DNA from: Neostethus bicornis
Taxonomy: Eukaryota; Chordata; Actinopteri; Atheriniformes; Phallostethidae
DNA: 64,000 nt
Direction of reading: 5' to 3'
Assembly: GCA_902685375.1 (NCBI GenBank)
Contig: LR738541.1
Location: 5,828,001 to 5,892,000, forward strand
The notes beneath the pieces are model-generated. The model saw only the letters and a program-made list of their open reading frames with translations. It had not been told where the DNA came from and did not search any database. The translations under genes and the position numbers were made by a program. Of the stretch, positions 12,401 to 24,252 are shown piece after piece (the first letter of the stretch is position 1; every line of letters begins with the position of its first letter).

Positions 12401-15400
12401 TCTGTTGCTATGGAAACAGATGATGCAATAGGGGTTCAGGTTCAGAAACTCAGCCACGTCTAGTTTTCTATGTGTGTGATTTTACTGTGTTGGTGTAATC
12501 TTTTGGGAAGTGGCTGTTTTTTTTTCACCAACGTTGTGTTCTTTACAGCTCCCTTCACAACAACAAATAGAATAAACTACATTATTCTGTTTTTCTGCCG
12601 GCATCTTGTCTTTAGGACGGACTAGTTTCTGTCGTAATGTGTGGACAGGTTTACAGAAAACAGGGGTGTTATTTCTGAGCTAAATTAAAATCAAACTGTA
12701 ACTGGTCTTTTCAAACTGAAAAGGCAAAATTAGATTTTAAATAACAGCATCGTCAGCATTAAAAGTCAATCATTTAAGATGACATTTGGAAAATTGTTTA
12801 TGTAAATGATAAATAAAAGGGGTCCTAGAGTAGATCCCTGAGGTACACCTTTTCCTATCATACATTTACCAAACCAAACACCATTAATTAAACCATAATG
12901 AGATCTTTTATGAAGATAAGAATTGAGCCATTGAACTGCATGAGTATCAAGACCTATCGCATGAAGTTTGTCTTGAAGTAGTTTAACGATCCACAAGATC
13001 GAAGGCATTTACACTAGAACTACCAACGCCGCCAATTTGATGATTCTCAGAAGTTGACGTCTAATTACTGTAGTTACGTTGATCTTTGACGTTCCTGGGA
13101 TTTTAACTTTGACTACATTTGTTTGGATATTGTTGTAATTTAACTGAAATAAAACATTAAAACGAGTTCTGAATAATTCTTCCTCTAACTACTACACCCG
13201 TCATTTTGACGCCTCTATTAAATACAGTCTAACTTTTCCTGCATCAGACTGTGGCACGGTTACTGTTGCCTAGCAACCATTGTGGCGCCACTTAGGCGAA
13301 ATCTAGGAGAGCAAAACTGGATTTGAGAAGATGTTTGTCAGTCGCTGAGGCACTTCAGTGGATGACATCATCGCCATAGCGCTAATTGTCAAATTGACGG
13401 CCATGGGAGTTCTTGTGGTTCTAGAATTCTGGTAGTTCTAGTGTTACAACAGGGGCTGCAGTTTTCAGAAATGTAGTCTCTAAGCCATCACAATACGTAT
13501 AGCGTAACGACGTTGGGGTTTAAAGTAGTAAACCATCCCCGGTGTCCATCGAGCTTTTTACTTACACAGTTCATGTTTTGTGTCATGTTGAGTATGACGT
13601 AACCACGTCCAGCCAGCTCGCTCCAGTTTAAACACACCACCTGAAACATTCCCAGTGACAACATCAAACGTGTGTTTTTCTGGTCAATCTATGGACAGTG
13701 TATAAACCTGCCTGCTGAGGTTCTTCCAGGTTTGGGTCCTGCTCTGTGGGGGAAGGATCTGTGGTAAGTGGAATGATATGGCGTGTTTTTGTGTCCTCTC
13801 TTCCTTTTTTTCTCCATTTCTCTTCTTCTTCCTCTTGGCTGTTGTCTTCCATGTTGAACTCTGGTGTGGAAGCAGGATGATTTTAGATTCTATTTAGTTT
13901 AAAGTTATGGAGAGAAAACAAGGCTCAGTCTTTACCTTTCAGGTCATGTTCCCGATCTTCCAGCTGATCGTCTTCCTCCACACTGGGCTGCAGAGGCTGC
14001 CTGCTGGGGGCCATGCCAACCTCAGCCACTGTGGGGTTCTGGGTAAAACCAACAACCTCTCCGTCTTTCTCTTTCTTTTCTGAAAAAAAAGCAGCAGATG
14101 TTTTACTCCTTTGTTAGGATTGAATGTTATAAACTTTTAGACATCTTTACCATGAACATTAATTCATCATCAGCATACATTTTAGAGGACTACAGATAGA
14201 AACTAAATTCTAGCTTCATTTGGGCATTTCTACACATTTCATAAAGTTGTCCAAAATGTTCATTATTATTCTTTAGTAATTGGATACTATTTGAACATTA
14301 GGTTGCTCTTGGCCATGGATTTTGTTCTTTGCCACGCCCACATTCTGATACAAGCAAGCAGGCTTTTTCTTTATTTGGGCTCAACTGACAAACAGATTCC
14401 CACAAAAATCTGATTTTAGGAATCCAAAAAATTTCAGATACAAAACAATCCAGACAAACTGAAGCAACAATCTTGATGATGCTTAAACTCTTGCATTTCT
14501 GTCATGTTAAAGTTACTCCTCGAACTAAGAGTTCCGTTCTGTTGTCTTCCGCTCATCCGGGGCCGGGTTACGGGGTAACAGCCTCAGAAGGGAAGCCCAG
14601 GCTTCTCTCATCCCGGCTGGATCCTCCAGCTCACCCGGAGGATCCCGAGTCGTTCCCCAGCCAGCTGTGAGACATAATCTCTCCAGCGAGTCCGGGGTCT
14701 GCCTCTTGGTCTCCTACCGGTGGGATGTGCCCCAGGCGCTCGGGGGCATCCTGACCAGATGCCTGAACCACCCCATCTGGCTCCTCTCGACCTGGAGGAG
14801 CGGCTCGACACTGAGCTCCTATCGGATGTCAGAGCTCCTCACCCGATCTCTGACTGAGAGCCCAGCCAAGAGTTTAAATTCAAATTGCATAACAATTTGG
14901 ATCACACAGTATGCTCTGAGAAAATAATTATTGATACGGTAGCTTTACACTGACATTTTGTTGCTGGTGTAGAAGTTCTGCTTTGTTCTACCTTTAGTGG
15001 AACCTCCTAAAAGCCCGAAGTCTGTTCCTGTATCGGTTTCCATTGTGCCCGTCACGGTATTTCCACCAGCAGCAGTGGGTGTGGGGTGAGCCGTCAAGGA
15101 GGATGTAAGTAGGACTCCATAACCACTAGACTGACCTTCATCCTCCTTCTCCGCCTTCCACCGCTCTCTGTCCGAAGGAGTCATCTAGACAGAAAACACC
15201 AAGTAAAATTTGATTTCTCCATCCCAGGATCACAGAGGTCTCTAAAAGGCAGGAACGCACCATCAGCACATGTAATAACAAAATTAACAAGGCCTTCCTG
15301 TCCCTAGAGCCTCTTCTCAGGAAAGAAAAACTCAGTTGGTGGAGAGATTCCCTCCAGGATGGACAGGCAGAATGAACCGTAGACACTGCACACCTCCAAC

Positions 15401-18400
15401 GACCTCTTGTTAGCCAAAAAAATATCTGAACCACAACCTGATGTTAATTATATTTTCATTATTAAGATTTAAAGAAGATTTCCAAATGCTCTGTTTGTTT
15501 TCTCGCTGCCTCCAAACATGGATTTTTGCTTTTAAGTATTTGACCAATCAGATTTCAGCCAGCATGTTGCCAGGTAGGTTAAATGAACAAAGCTTTCACA
15601 AAAGGCCTTCAAAATCTGATCTGTTGGCTCTTTTAATGCAAAGTGAACAGCAATCAAACAAAGTTTGGTACGGTCCAACTCTGCAGATTTATTTGGAAGT
15701 CTCCTGATTGGTTAATCAAAACATAATTTAATTATATATTAAAAAAATACACATAAAATGTGTGCTTGCTCGATGCTAGGTTATGATCTGAAATACAAGT
15801 TGTTGTATTTAATGGAGAGTCAATAAAAAAATGCATTTTTATCACAAATGTCCAAGTTTTTAAACAATATAAATGTGTTCTCACCTCCAGGACTGCAGGT
15901 CCTCGTTGCTCCATCAACCCAGAATCATGTGCCTCAGTTTGGGAGGAGCTGAGGGGCTCTTTGGAGCTGGAAGGATGGAAGGATGAAGAATAACCTGTGT
16001 GACGCAAATATACACGTTAAAACATAACAAACTGCTGCACATTATGCAGGATGAGGCATGGTTAACCTGTTTAATCTAAAAAGGAGAAATAAAAATGACT
16101 GACCAATCAGAGCGTCCAGATCCGGTGTGGTGTGATTAAACATTAATCCTCCATGTTTGTCTAACACATCTTCCTTTTCTTCTGAGTTTTCGTCTCTTCT
16201 CTCTCTGTCTTCAGCAATGTCTCTGTCCCAGTCATCCTCTCCCCCTCTCCTCTCCTGGTCCTCTCCTCCCTCTTCTCCTCTCTCTCTGTCCTCCATGTCT
16301 GTTCCATAAAAGCCAGAAGCCTCCTGGGATGCATCACCACCTCCTGGTCCACCATAACCCTCCGTCTCTGAGTCAGTTAGCTCTGGATTCGGCCTGTAGG
16401 CTTCTGCGTCCTGGGGGACTGCCAAGTGAACCATACGCTAGAAGAGGAAAGATGTTCCGATCAGCAGCTGGTCCGTCAAACAGATGTGGAATCAACATGC
16501 ATCAATAAATTAGAAAAGTACTCCAGGTGTGTTTTTGATTTTTTGATTTTCTTATTGTCTCAGGCAAAACTTAAAGCCCCTGAAGAGTTGCTCTTCAAGT
16601 GCCTTGAACGTTTCCGTTCCGTTCCGTCGTCTTCCGCTATCCGGGGCCAGATAGCGGGGGCAACAGCCTCAGACGGGAAGTCCAGGCTTCTCTCACCCCA
16701 GCTTCATCCTCCAGGAGGATCCCGAGTCATTCCCCAGCCAGCTGTGAGACATAGTCTCTCCAGCGGGTCCTGGGTCGGCCTCTTGGTCTCCTCTGGGTGG
16801 GGCATGCCTGACACACCTCACCAGCGAGGCGCTCGGGAGGCATCCTGACCAGATGCCCATACCACCGCATCTGGCTTATCTCACCCTGGAGGAGGAGGGG
16901 CTCGACACCAAGCTCCTCCCGGATGGCAGAGCTCCTCACCCGACCTCTGAGTGAGAACCCAGCCATCCTGCGGAGGAAGCTCATTTCGGCCGCGTGTATC
17001 CTCGATCTCATTCTTTCGGTCACCACCCACAGCTGGTGACCATAGGTGAGGGTAGGAACATAGATCCTGGTTACCATGGTTAGGGTAGGAATGTAGATCC
17101 TGGTTACCATGGTGAGGGTAGGAATGTAGATCCTGGTTACCATGGTGAGGGTAGGAACATAGATCCTGGTTACCATGGTGAGGGTAGGAACGTAGATCCT
17201 GGTTGCCATGGTGAGGGTAGGAACATAGATCCTGGTTACCATGGTGAGGGTAGGAACGTAGATCGACTTGTAAATCGAGAGCTTTGTTTTCCGGCTCAGT
17301 TCTTTCTTTACCACGATGGACCGATGCAGCGTCCTAGTTATTGCTGATGCCGCACCGATCCGCCTGTCGATCTCCCGCTCCATCCTTCCCCCACTCGTGA
17401 ACAAGACCCCGAGATACTTAAACACCTCCTCTTGGGGCAGGCTAGCTCTTGCCTTGAATGTGACTGTTCTAAACGTTTCTGGAACATTGTGACACAATTT
17501 AGGGGCTTCTAAATAAGCGGTGGATGGGAGAGTTTTCAAAATTTCTCAAGCATACATGAATGAAATAAAAACGACTTCAGGAAATGTTTCTGATGAGGAA
17601 ATGACCTTCAAACAGTTGATTTTATGTACATAAAACCCTGTGTGTTACGGTTTCTTACCTCCATCTCATCTTCTACATCCATGTTTTCATCCACCGCAGC
17701 GTGCGTCTGAGACCCTCGGTGCTCATCATATGAATGAGAGGAGTTCACTGACTCCATCTTGGTTTGAGCTCGGGATGTTTCACGGATCTCCGGCCAGCTC
17801 ATGTCATGAACCAAATGTGGCTGAGCACGAACTAACTCATTGAAGGCATGGCGTCTGATTCGTGCTAGCTGCTGAAGGAAATGAGACTGAGATGTTCCTT
17901 CATCGTTAAATCGAGGAACCAGTGGAGGACGAAGGGGGATCACACGCTGGGAGGAACTCAGTCTGAAAATCACGCAACTGCTCAGCAGACCTGCAGAAAA
18001 CAGAAGAAAATAATCTCACTTTTAGGTACAAAGTAGAGGCCGCAAAACATTAAGTAATAAACTCCACATGGTCTTTCATCATTTTCTTAGAAATACAGAG
18101 GATACAAACAACATGTCAGAGATTTGGAGATGTTTCAATGTTTGGTGTCTGCCATCTTGAATTTCAAGATGACGAGCATTCATTCATTCATGAGGTATTC
18201 AACCCAGTTGGGGTCAAAGAGGGTGCCGGAGCCTATCCAAAAATTCCTCTGACTTGATTTGGATTCCAAACCGTCCAGAAACGGTGACTAGTTTTACGTA
18301 TTAATTCACTCATCTCTTCACTCATTTAAATTAAGTCTAAAAAGCTTCTTCAGGCTAATCACTTATTGATCCACTCATCGCTCATCCATTCCTAATCCCG

Positions 18401-21400
18401 TCTCTGCACAGTGACACATCCCAGGGTGCTCTGTCTGGGACCACAGATGGCTGTCTGACCTCATAGGCCGGCTGAGCAGATTATGATATCATGTTCGACA
18501 GATTTGAAACACGTCTCAAGAATGTAAAGCTCTGTGGCTCAACACAACAACCCCCACAGGCTGAAGACACCGGGGTGTGTCCATATTGTTTCTTTTTTGG
18601 ACCAGTAGTGTCTAAAACCTTAAGGCAAAAACTTTCAATAAAAAATTCATTTTCAATAAGAGAAAACACACAATCAGGTTCACCTTCACTAAACATTTAA
18701 AACCAACGGTCTTTAAAAACTGAATTAGTGACCCGATGAAAGGCTCCAAAGGACAAAGAGAAGATGGAGGGATAAACAACAGCAGAGGAGACCTCTGATT
18801 CTGCTGGTTTAAAGGGAAAGATTATCATTACGTATGAAAACATGTTATTTTGTATGTAATCATTATAACATCATGTCATCTGGTCCTGATTTTTCATTTT
18901 GATCTGATCTTACTACAAGTACTGAAAAACCACGCCTTGCTTTGGAATGCTTCCTTTAAATGCAAAGGACAGTACTTCACACCCCTACCCCACTCCTGTG
19001 TTTCTAACCTAAGCAACCATGGACACAAACACACTAGACTTTACAAACAATTCTCCAGTAAGATGTTTTGAAAGAGACATGGAGTAAGGAAATCTATCCA
19101 TAAGAAAACAGTGAGACAAAGAAGACAAAGAACCGGTCAGATAGGTCAGGCTAGAGATCTAAAGAAGAATGAAGGTCTCTTGGGTCATGAAGACTCTTTA
19201 TTGTGGTGAAGTTTAAGTTAAAAAGGGTTCTGCATGGACGGACAGATGGGGGAGGCGATAGCTCTGTGGTAGAACGTTAACCCATGGACCGGAGGTTCGC
19301 AGAATTGAATCCCACTGAGCTCATGTCTAGGTGTCCTTGGAGAAGACACCTAACCCCCTGTTTCTCCCACCATTGGTGCTGTCGTGGCAGCCTCCTGCGT
19401 TGTAATGCAGCACACACATTTCCCCAGTGAGGGGACTAAAGTAGATTTAATTTCAGATGGACTGATGGACAGACCAGGAACTATCCAGAGGCTGAGCCAC
19501 TAAGGTTTGATGTGACCCGCAAAACTCCAGCCTTCAGGACTTAGAATCCATTCACTACATAATTAATCCTAAAATAACTCTGCTGATGTTAAAAACACAT
19601 TCGTGAGTGGGTTGGACGCTACACGGACATTCCAGAGGCTAAAAACTGCCCTTCACACTTTCTCCTGACTCATTCATACCGTTCTGTTTCTCATTCTGTG
19701 CAAGCTGCTCTAACGACCGCACGACGGATCCACCAAGAAAACACAAAATGATGTGAACAGAAGGAGAGGGAAAAAAAACAAGGGTAAAAAAAAACTGTGA
19801 CATGGATAAATTAAGAGTAGCAGTAAGCTGCAGAAGGACCGCTGAGCTAGCCACTGTTAGCATTCAATCTAGTAACTATGGTAACGATCAATTTGGTAGC
19901 TAATATAGACTAAACAAAGGATAGAGTGAGTGTGATGTCACACTTAACGTTCAGTCAAATCAGTCACCATTTTTAGCCGATTGGAATGGCTGAAAATAGG
20001 GAGATCGGGTGAGGAGCTCTGCCATCCGGGAGGAGCTTGGTGTAGAGCCACTCTTCTTTCAGGTCGAGAGAAGCCAGATGAGGTTGTTCGGGCATCTCGT
20101 GAGGATGCCTCCTGAGTGCCTCGCTGGTGAGGTGTTTCGGGCACATCTCACGGGGAGGAGACCAAGAGGCAGACCCTGGACATGCTGGAGAGACTGTGTC
20201 TCACAGCTGGCTGGGGAACAACTCGGGATCCTTCTTGGTGAGCTGGAGGATGGAGCCGGGGTGAGAGAAGCCTGGGCTTCCTGTCTGAGACTGTTGCCTC
20301 AGTTCCAAATAAGCGAAAGACGACGAAACGGACAGAAAGGTACCGTGCAACCTCCAATGCTTACCAGGAGTGAGCTTTTTGAAGGTACACGCCCATTTCA
20401 CTTGAGTCCCAACTTCAACCAATCATCTGACTCATGGTTTTGCTTCCTGCCGTCAATGATTAAGTAAAATCTGTTAATCAAAGCTATCAAACGTTCATGA
20501 TGGCTCATTGTTTATCTGATTGACTAGTGTTTTTTTTATTCCATTCACTCTCCCCCTCCTCGTTCGCCTCTCCTCCTCACCCTTCGATCATTCAGTCTGT
20601 TCCTCTCTTTGCTGTCTTTGATCATCTCTGTTATTTGATGCTCTTTTCAAATTTTTTTTTCCACACTTTGAACATTTTAAGAGTAAAAAATGTGAGCATT
20701 TTAATTCTTAACAAATACTAAATTAAGTCCATTGTTTACTAGACCAACCCTATCCACATATATACAGTACATATACTTTGTATGTGGTTAAAGTTTTTAT
20801 TATAATATAAGGTTTTAAAAAAAACACAAAACTTTGGAGTTTTCTTTCCTGTAAGTTCTGATCAGAAGGTTTAAACATCGTGAGTTTTTTTGCTTGATGT
20901 GCAAAAAACCCCTAAAAATCAGATTACAGAAACCTCCAGCCGCCCCCAAATCTTCCCTGAACCCCCCACAGTGAGATGGAAAGATTCCCAGAGTGATTAT
21001 CTCTCATTAGAGCTGCCTTCGTTTCCGTCTCTGATGACTCTGTGGTTTTCATTTAAACTTTAAACAGAATAAAAGCTCATATTTGTGCAGAAATAAAAGA
21101 CAAAAACGAAACGTAGAGACAAAGAAAAAATAAAATGAAAAACATGTGTCTTTAAACTGAAAAAACTTTACCCAAAAAACAGCAAGTAAGAAACAATCAA
21201 AGAAAAGAGACGTTTCATCGATCGGCCACTGTTTTAGATAAACTATTTATTTTATAAAGAAATTTTGGTTCTAATTAGAAATAAATTCATTCAATCAGCT
21301 AATTAAGCTTCTGAGTCTAATTACCTGATACATTAAATTATTTGTTGGTTTAAATACTAACTAATCTTATGTATTTCATACCCCAAAAAGTGATGGAGCC

Positions 21401-22475
21401 TATTCCTGTTAGAGGCAGGGTACAACCTAACATGCATGTATTTGGAGAGTGAGAGGAAACCAGAGGAAACCCACACATACACGGGTAGAACATGCAAACT
21501 CCACACAGAAAACTCGCCCTTCTCGCTGTGAGACCACAGCACAGTGTTAAAACATGGGAATAACAATGATTAAGAAATGCCTGCAGCTGCAAATAGAAAA
21601 ACATCTGCAATCCTAAGGACAATAAAACTGAATGTTGGATTTGGTCTCTAGTGAGGAGTGGGAGAGAGTTCTGTTTGAGATTCCTCATGGATCACCTGTG
21701 ATCCTGTTCTAGGTGTCGTCAGACTAAGGACTCAGTGCTTGGTCCTGGTTTTCTGTCCCGAGGTTGTTATGTTCTCTCTGGTTCCTCTCGTGTGTACCCT
21801 TAAGCCACCCCCCATTTCCACCAGAATGAAGCCCATTTGCAGGGGATCCCAACTTTATGTGGATCCCCATGAGGTTTCTCTTTTTTTTTCTCCCCACTGT
21901 CATTTTGTTTAGCAGTTTTTCTTCACCGAGAAGGAGGATCTAAGGACAGGAATGTTCTGAGTTTATTTTATTAGTTTAAAATGAGCTTCTTTTTATCTGA
22001 AAACTGATTCTTTTTTCTTTTTCTTTTTTTTTGCAGTTTTATTTTGTTCTATTTTCTGTTTGAAGCCGATTTAAAAAATACTGCACTGAGACAAAATAAA
22101 ATGACAATGAATCGAAAAAACAATTTCAGTGTGTGTGTGTGTGTGTGTGTGAGTGTGTGTGTGTTGCACACTGCAGTGAGTCTGTCTAACAAGCCTCACA
22201 CCAGCATCCTGCATCAACTTTGCTTCAGTAAAACACTGCATGGCTCCAGGCTGCACCCTAAGGTGCTGAAACACCTCCATCTGCAGACACAACTTCATTT
22301 ACTGACTTTAGCTTCTTTTTTTTTACTCTCTAAACATGTTTCTGATTCATCTCTGATTTGTTGCAAAGCTTCTGTCTCCTCAGAATAACCAGAGTGTCCA
22401 TCAGCAGGATGGAGAGAATGAATAGAAAGACTAACCAGTGATGAGCAGCAGGCCCTGCATGTCTGCAGCAGTCAT
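9476..22475 (-). CDS. podxl2: Podocalyxin-like protein 2 (endoglycan), 13 coding exons
   Basis: Single-pass sialomucin of the CD34/podocalyxin family. Human endoglycan binds selectins through sulfated, glycosylated residues. Coding exons, 5' to 3' on the minus strand: 22475-22436, 17990-17659, 16437-16104, 15994-15885, 15184-14992, 14079-13936, 13860-13712, 13640-13566, 12244-12088, 11959-11898, 11766-11587, 10728-10567, 9535-9476. Phases agree throughout, giving about 665 residues (human 605). Visible parts: an N-terminal signal peptide split by intron 1; a long Ser/Thr- and Glu/Asp-rich ectodomain; a Cys-containing juxtamembrane module (CLNWSELAGRGYVILNMTQN onward); VGIQNYS; a membrane segment at about residues 558-580 (LFVVLVIIGSICMVIISSGV); a cytoplasmic CWQRRLP and VENGYHDNPTLDV; and a C-terminal DTHL PDZ ligand. 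The start ATG at 22475 is the first in frame; another at 22460 is possible. Intron 7 (13711-13641) needs a GC donor. Confidence 0.95.
9597..10360 (-). mobile_element. Tc1/mariner transposon, degenerate C-terminal part
   Basis: It lies in podxl2 intron 12. Minus-strand frames give the Tc1 transposase catalytic core in pieces: TVPTVKHGG, VIFWGCFAASGTG, QGKMKSEDYQ, WVFQHDNDPKHS, KWPSMSPNLNPVEHMWNELK, ending in RLIAVIASKGCATKY. Several frameshifts and an in-frame stop after ASGTG make it dead. The left end near 9597 begins tacacacgtggacaaaatt, resembling a fish Tc1 terminal inverted repeat. The right terminal repeat is missing because of the rearrangement at 10325-10489. Confidence 0.9.
10325..10489 (+). 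mobile_element. Inverted Tc1 segment with 35-bp inverted arms
   Basis: The plus strand here encodes the Tc1 part that should lie upstream of the minus-strand portion: RLEFAKTHVDKPQSFWENVL, then TNETKLELFGKAHQIYVHR. The GKAH..YVHR coding segment therefore exists twice, once in each orientation (arms 10325-10359 and 10455-10489, three mismatches in the 33-bp core). The minus-strand arm has a stop where the plus arm has Gln. This is a partial inverted duplication inside one element. Confidence 0.85.
11800..11897. repeat. (GATG)n microsatellite in podxl2 intron 10
   Basis: Repeats of gatggatg and gataaatg run up to the podxl2 exon 10 donor at 11897. Confidence 0.85.
12730..13011 (-). mobile_element. 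LINE reverse-transcriptase palm fragment
   Basis: In podxl2 intron 8. The minus-strand frame contains GVPQGSTLGPLLFIIYINN, the conserved RT block typical of CR1/L2/Jockey-type LINEs, preceded after a one-base frameshift by NAFDLVD. It is truncated at its 5' side exactly where the inverted-repeat element at 13012 begins. Confidence 0.8.
13012..13443. mobile_element. Short TIR element (MITE-like), TTA flanks
   Basis: A perfect 14-bp terminal inverted repeat, CACTAGAACTACCA, starts at 13012 and ends at 13443. TTA lies immediately outside both ends (13009-13011, 13444-13446). The 432-bp interior has no ORF. The size and TTA-type target suggest a non-autonomous DNA transposon, possibly piggyBac-related although the canonical TTAA is not complete on the left. 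It sits in podxl2 intron 8 next to a LINE fragment. Confidence 0.75.
14534..14867 (-). mobile_element. Family A LINE 3' fragment
   Basis: In podxl2 intron 5. The minus strand carries the C-terminal module (TGRRPRGRPRTRWRDYVSQL, then AGERLGIL). AAGAGTT at 14527-14533 and 14868-14874 may be a 7-bp target duplication. Frames are broken. Confidence 0.85.
16609..17449 (-). mobile_element. Family A LINE with internal tandem expansion, 9-bp TSD
   Basis: In podxl2 intron 2. TGCCTTGAA at 16600-16608 and 17450-17458 brackets the copy. A 270-codon minus-strand frame runs through EEVFKYLGVLFTSGGRMERE, HRSIVVKKELSRKTKLSIYK, the expanded repeat, ERMRSRIHAAEMSFLRRMAG and GRRPRGRPRTRWRDYVSQLA. It is one of the longest uninterrupted family A frames in the window, but 5'-truncated, so it cannot be autonomous. 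Confidence 0.9.
17044..17263 (-). repeat. 33-bp in-frame tandem repeat inside the LINE
   Basis: About 6.6 units of a 33-bp repeat are present. On the minus strand each encodes MVTRIYVPTLT with small variations (I/V, M/Y). Because the unit is 11 codons, the LINE frame stays open across it. Other family A copies have one unit (YVPTLTYGHQLW). Confidence 0.9.
19240..19450 (+). mobile_element. tRNA-derived SINE-like element
   Basis: In podxl2 intron 1. The head has an A-box-like tagctctgtggtagaacg and a B-box-like ggttcgcagaattgaatcc. The body contains 'ccttggagaagacacctaaccccctgtttctcccaccattgg', shared with minus-strand copies at 40555-40755 and 37730-37925. It is not a functional tRNA: no acceptor stem closes. 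Confidence 0.7.
19990..20335 (+). mobile_element. Family A LINE 3' fragment
   Basis: In podxl2 intron 1. The plus frame reads RSSAIREELGVEPLFFQVER, then GHLVRMPPECLAGEVFRAHL, then GRRPRGRPWTCWRDCVSQLA and GELEDGAG. It ends near the usual tail of gacgaaacgg type. Open for 152 codons but only the C-terminal module. Confidence 0.85.
21380..21560 (-). repeat. Family C interspersed repeat
   Basis: Antisense copy of the 54290-54655 repeat (ggagagtgagaggaaaccagaggaaacccacacat.. read in reverse gives the same landmarks). In podxl2 intron 1. Confidence 0.7.
22128..22165. repeat. (TG)n microsatellite
   Basis: A run of gtgtgt interrupted once, within podxl2 intron 1 close to exon 1. Confidence 0.85.
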
Positions 22476-22700
22476 TCCACCTCCTCTGTGGATCCCCAGC
22501 AGGAAAATGCTGCCTTCACGGCCTCTTCGATGCGTGTTCTCCTGCTAGCTGCTTCCTGTCTGATGATGAGACGGATGGAAAGAGGAGCTGCGGAGCTGCT
22601 GCAACACAGCGCTGGAAACGGTGCAGCTTCTGACTGTAACGCTCACTGCAGCCGCTAGGTGTCGCAGGGAGCATCAACACCTACGTTTCTTGTGATATAT
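22476..22700 (-). promoter_or_regulatory. podxl2: Probable podxl2 5' UTR / promoter region
   Basis: This stretch lies directly upstream of the podxl2 ATG and is richer in GC and CpG than its surroundings (22560-22680). I see no TATA box. The assignment rests on position and base composition only. Confidence 0.45.
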
Positions 22701-23469
22701 ATATTTTTTTTTACATCAAAATAAAAAAATAAAAAAATATCTGTAGTTTCTAATTCGTCCACTTAGTGGCATTAAATATCAATTTAAACCAACAATAATT
22801 ACATAAAATAAAAAAATATATATAACTGCAGTTCCTATTTTGGTCACTAAATGGTGGTAAAAACACCAGTATTCTTTCTTTTTTCAGAATTAAACACACA
22901 ATAAAAATATTTAAAATTTTAGATTTATTTTTTAAAAATACATGCACTTCCAAAACTTGCCACAAGATGTCACAGAAAGCACCATTACACCTGGAATTCC
23001 TTTTTTAAAAAAGTTTTTAATTTATCTTTTAATATAATTCTACACAAATAATAACAACAGTTATCCTTGAAAAATACATATAAAGTCAAGTCTATCATAT
23101 CAACACACCTACATTTATTTTTTAGAAATTTTTCTTTGCGTAATTTTATTTATTCTTTGACAGAATTCCACACAAAATAATGATTTAAATACTTACTTTT
23201 AATAAATATATATTCACTTCTGCCACTAGAGGCACCAGAGCGCATCAGCCTACCTGCACTTCCCACTGCTGCCGCTAGAGGTCATTAAAACCTTAATTTA
23301 TTTCACAACTCCATTTATTTAAAAATCAGAATAATATAGAAAAATGTTTCCACACAGAATTATTGCTCCCAAATTATATTTAAAAAATTAGTTTTTATCC
23401 ATTTGACCACTTTTTGAGTTCTGGTCAGGTCTTCTGTAATTAAGACTTTTTGACCTCTGCTTCTCTGGT

Positions 23470-23890
23470 CGGTTGTTCTGACGTCTTCCACTTATCGGGA
23501 GCAAAAGCTTCAGATGGGAACCCCAGGCTTCTCTCATCCCGGCTGCATGGAGCATGTAAGAGGATCTTGAGGTGTTCCCTGCCTAGCTGTGAGACAAAGT
23601 CTCTCCTGTGGGTCTGTCTCTGGGTCTCCTATCGGAGGGACGTGTCTGAAACATCTCACCAGTGAGGCGCTCAGAAGGCAACCTAAACAGATGCCTGAAC
23701 CACCCCAACTGGCTCTTTTCAACAGGAGGAGCAACGGCTCTACTTTGAGCTCTCCCTCCATTTGAGCCCAGCCACCCTGCGAAGGAAGCTCATTTCATCC
23801 ATTTGTATCCGTGATCTTATTCAGTCACCACCCACAGCTGGTGATCGTGGGTGAGGGCTGGGACGTAGATCGACTTGTAAATCAAGAGGT
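23470..23890 (-). mobile_element. Family A LINE fragment, diverged
   Basis: It lies in the spacer between podxl2 and mcm2. Minus-strand landmarks are present but scarred by deletions: 'gtcgatctacgtcccagccctcacccacgatcaccagctgtgggtgg', the reduced AEMSFLRRVAG module, and the tail. Confidence 0.75.
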
Positions 23891-24166
23891 CGTATGTTGT
23901 TACGGTTACCAAAGGTAGGTGCAGTAATATAAAACTCTGAGGGTATTAAACCTAAACATCTTTCAGCAATTTAAATCATCCATAAATAATGAACATGCTG
24001 AAAAATCAGAATCAAATATTTACCCCGATTAATTGAAATGAAATAAAAACAAACCAGATTTTCAGGTGAACAATTTTTAATATCTGCACATATCGAAAAA
24101 CACGCCAAAAACCAGCGAGCAGAAAAACTACAAATATAAACAGCAAAGCATTAACCTCATTTACAT

Positions 24167-24172
24167 TTTATT
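24167..24172 (-). promoter_or_regulatory. mcm2: Candidate mcm2 polyadenylation signal
   Basis: TTTATT on the plus strand reads AATAAA on the minus strand, about 80 bases past the mcm2 stop codon. This gives a short 3' UTR typical of mcm genes. The cleavage site is not determined. Confidence 0.5.
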
Positions 24173-24252
24173 TACAAACATCCTCAAACTGACTGGGAAC
24201 GTGCTTATTTCATCTAGGTTGCCATGGAGACGAACAGTGGAGCTGGCCTTTC

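Noticed and set aside
16727..17539. 270-codon ORF as a host gene
   Set aside because: It is the C-terminal part of family A LINE with an internal tandem expansion and a 9-bp target duplication.
19260..19330. Functional tRNA gene
   Set aside because: Only box A- and B-like words are present; the arms do not fold into a cloverleaf, and the body and tail are those of a SINE.
22044..22388. Exon candidate beside podxl2 exon 1
   Set aside because: Contains a TG microsatellite, no matching splice sites, and is antisense to podxl2 with no similarity I recognise.
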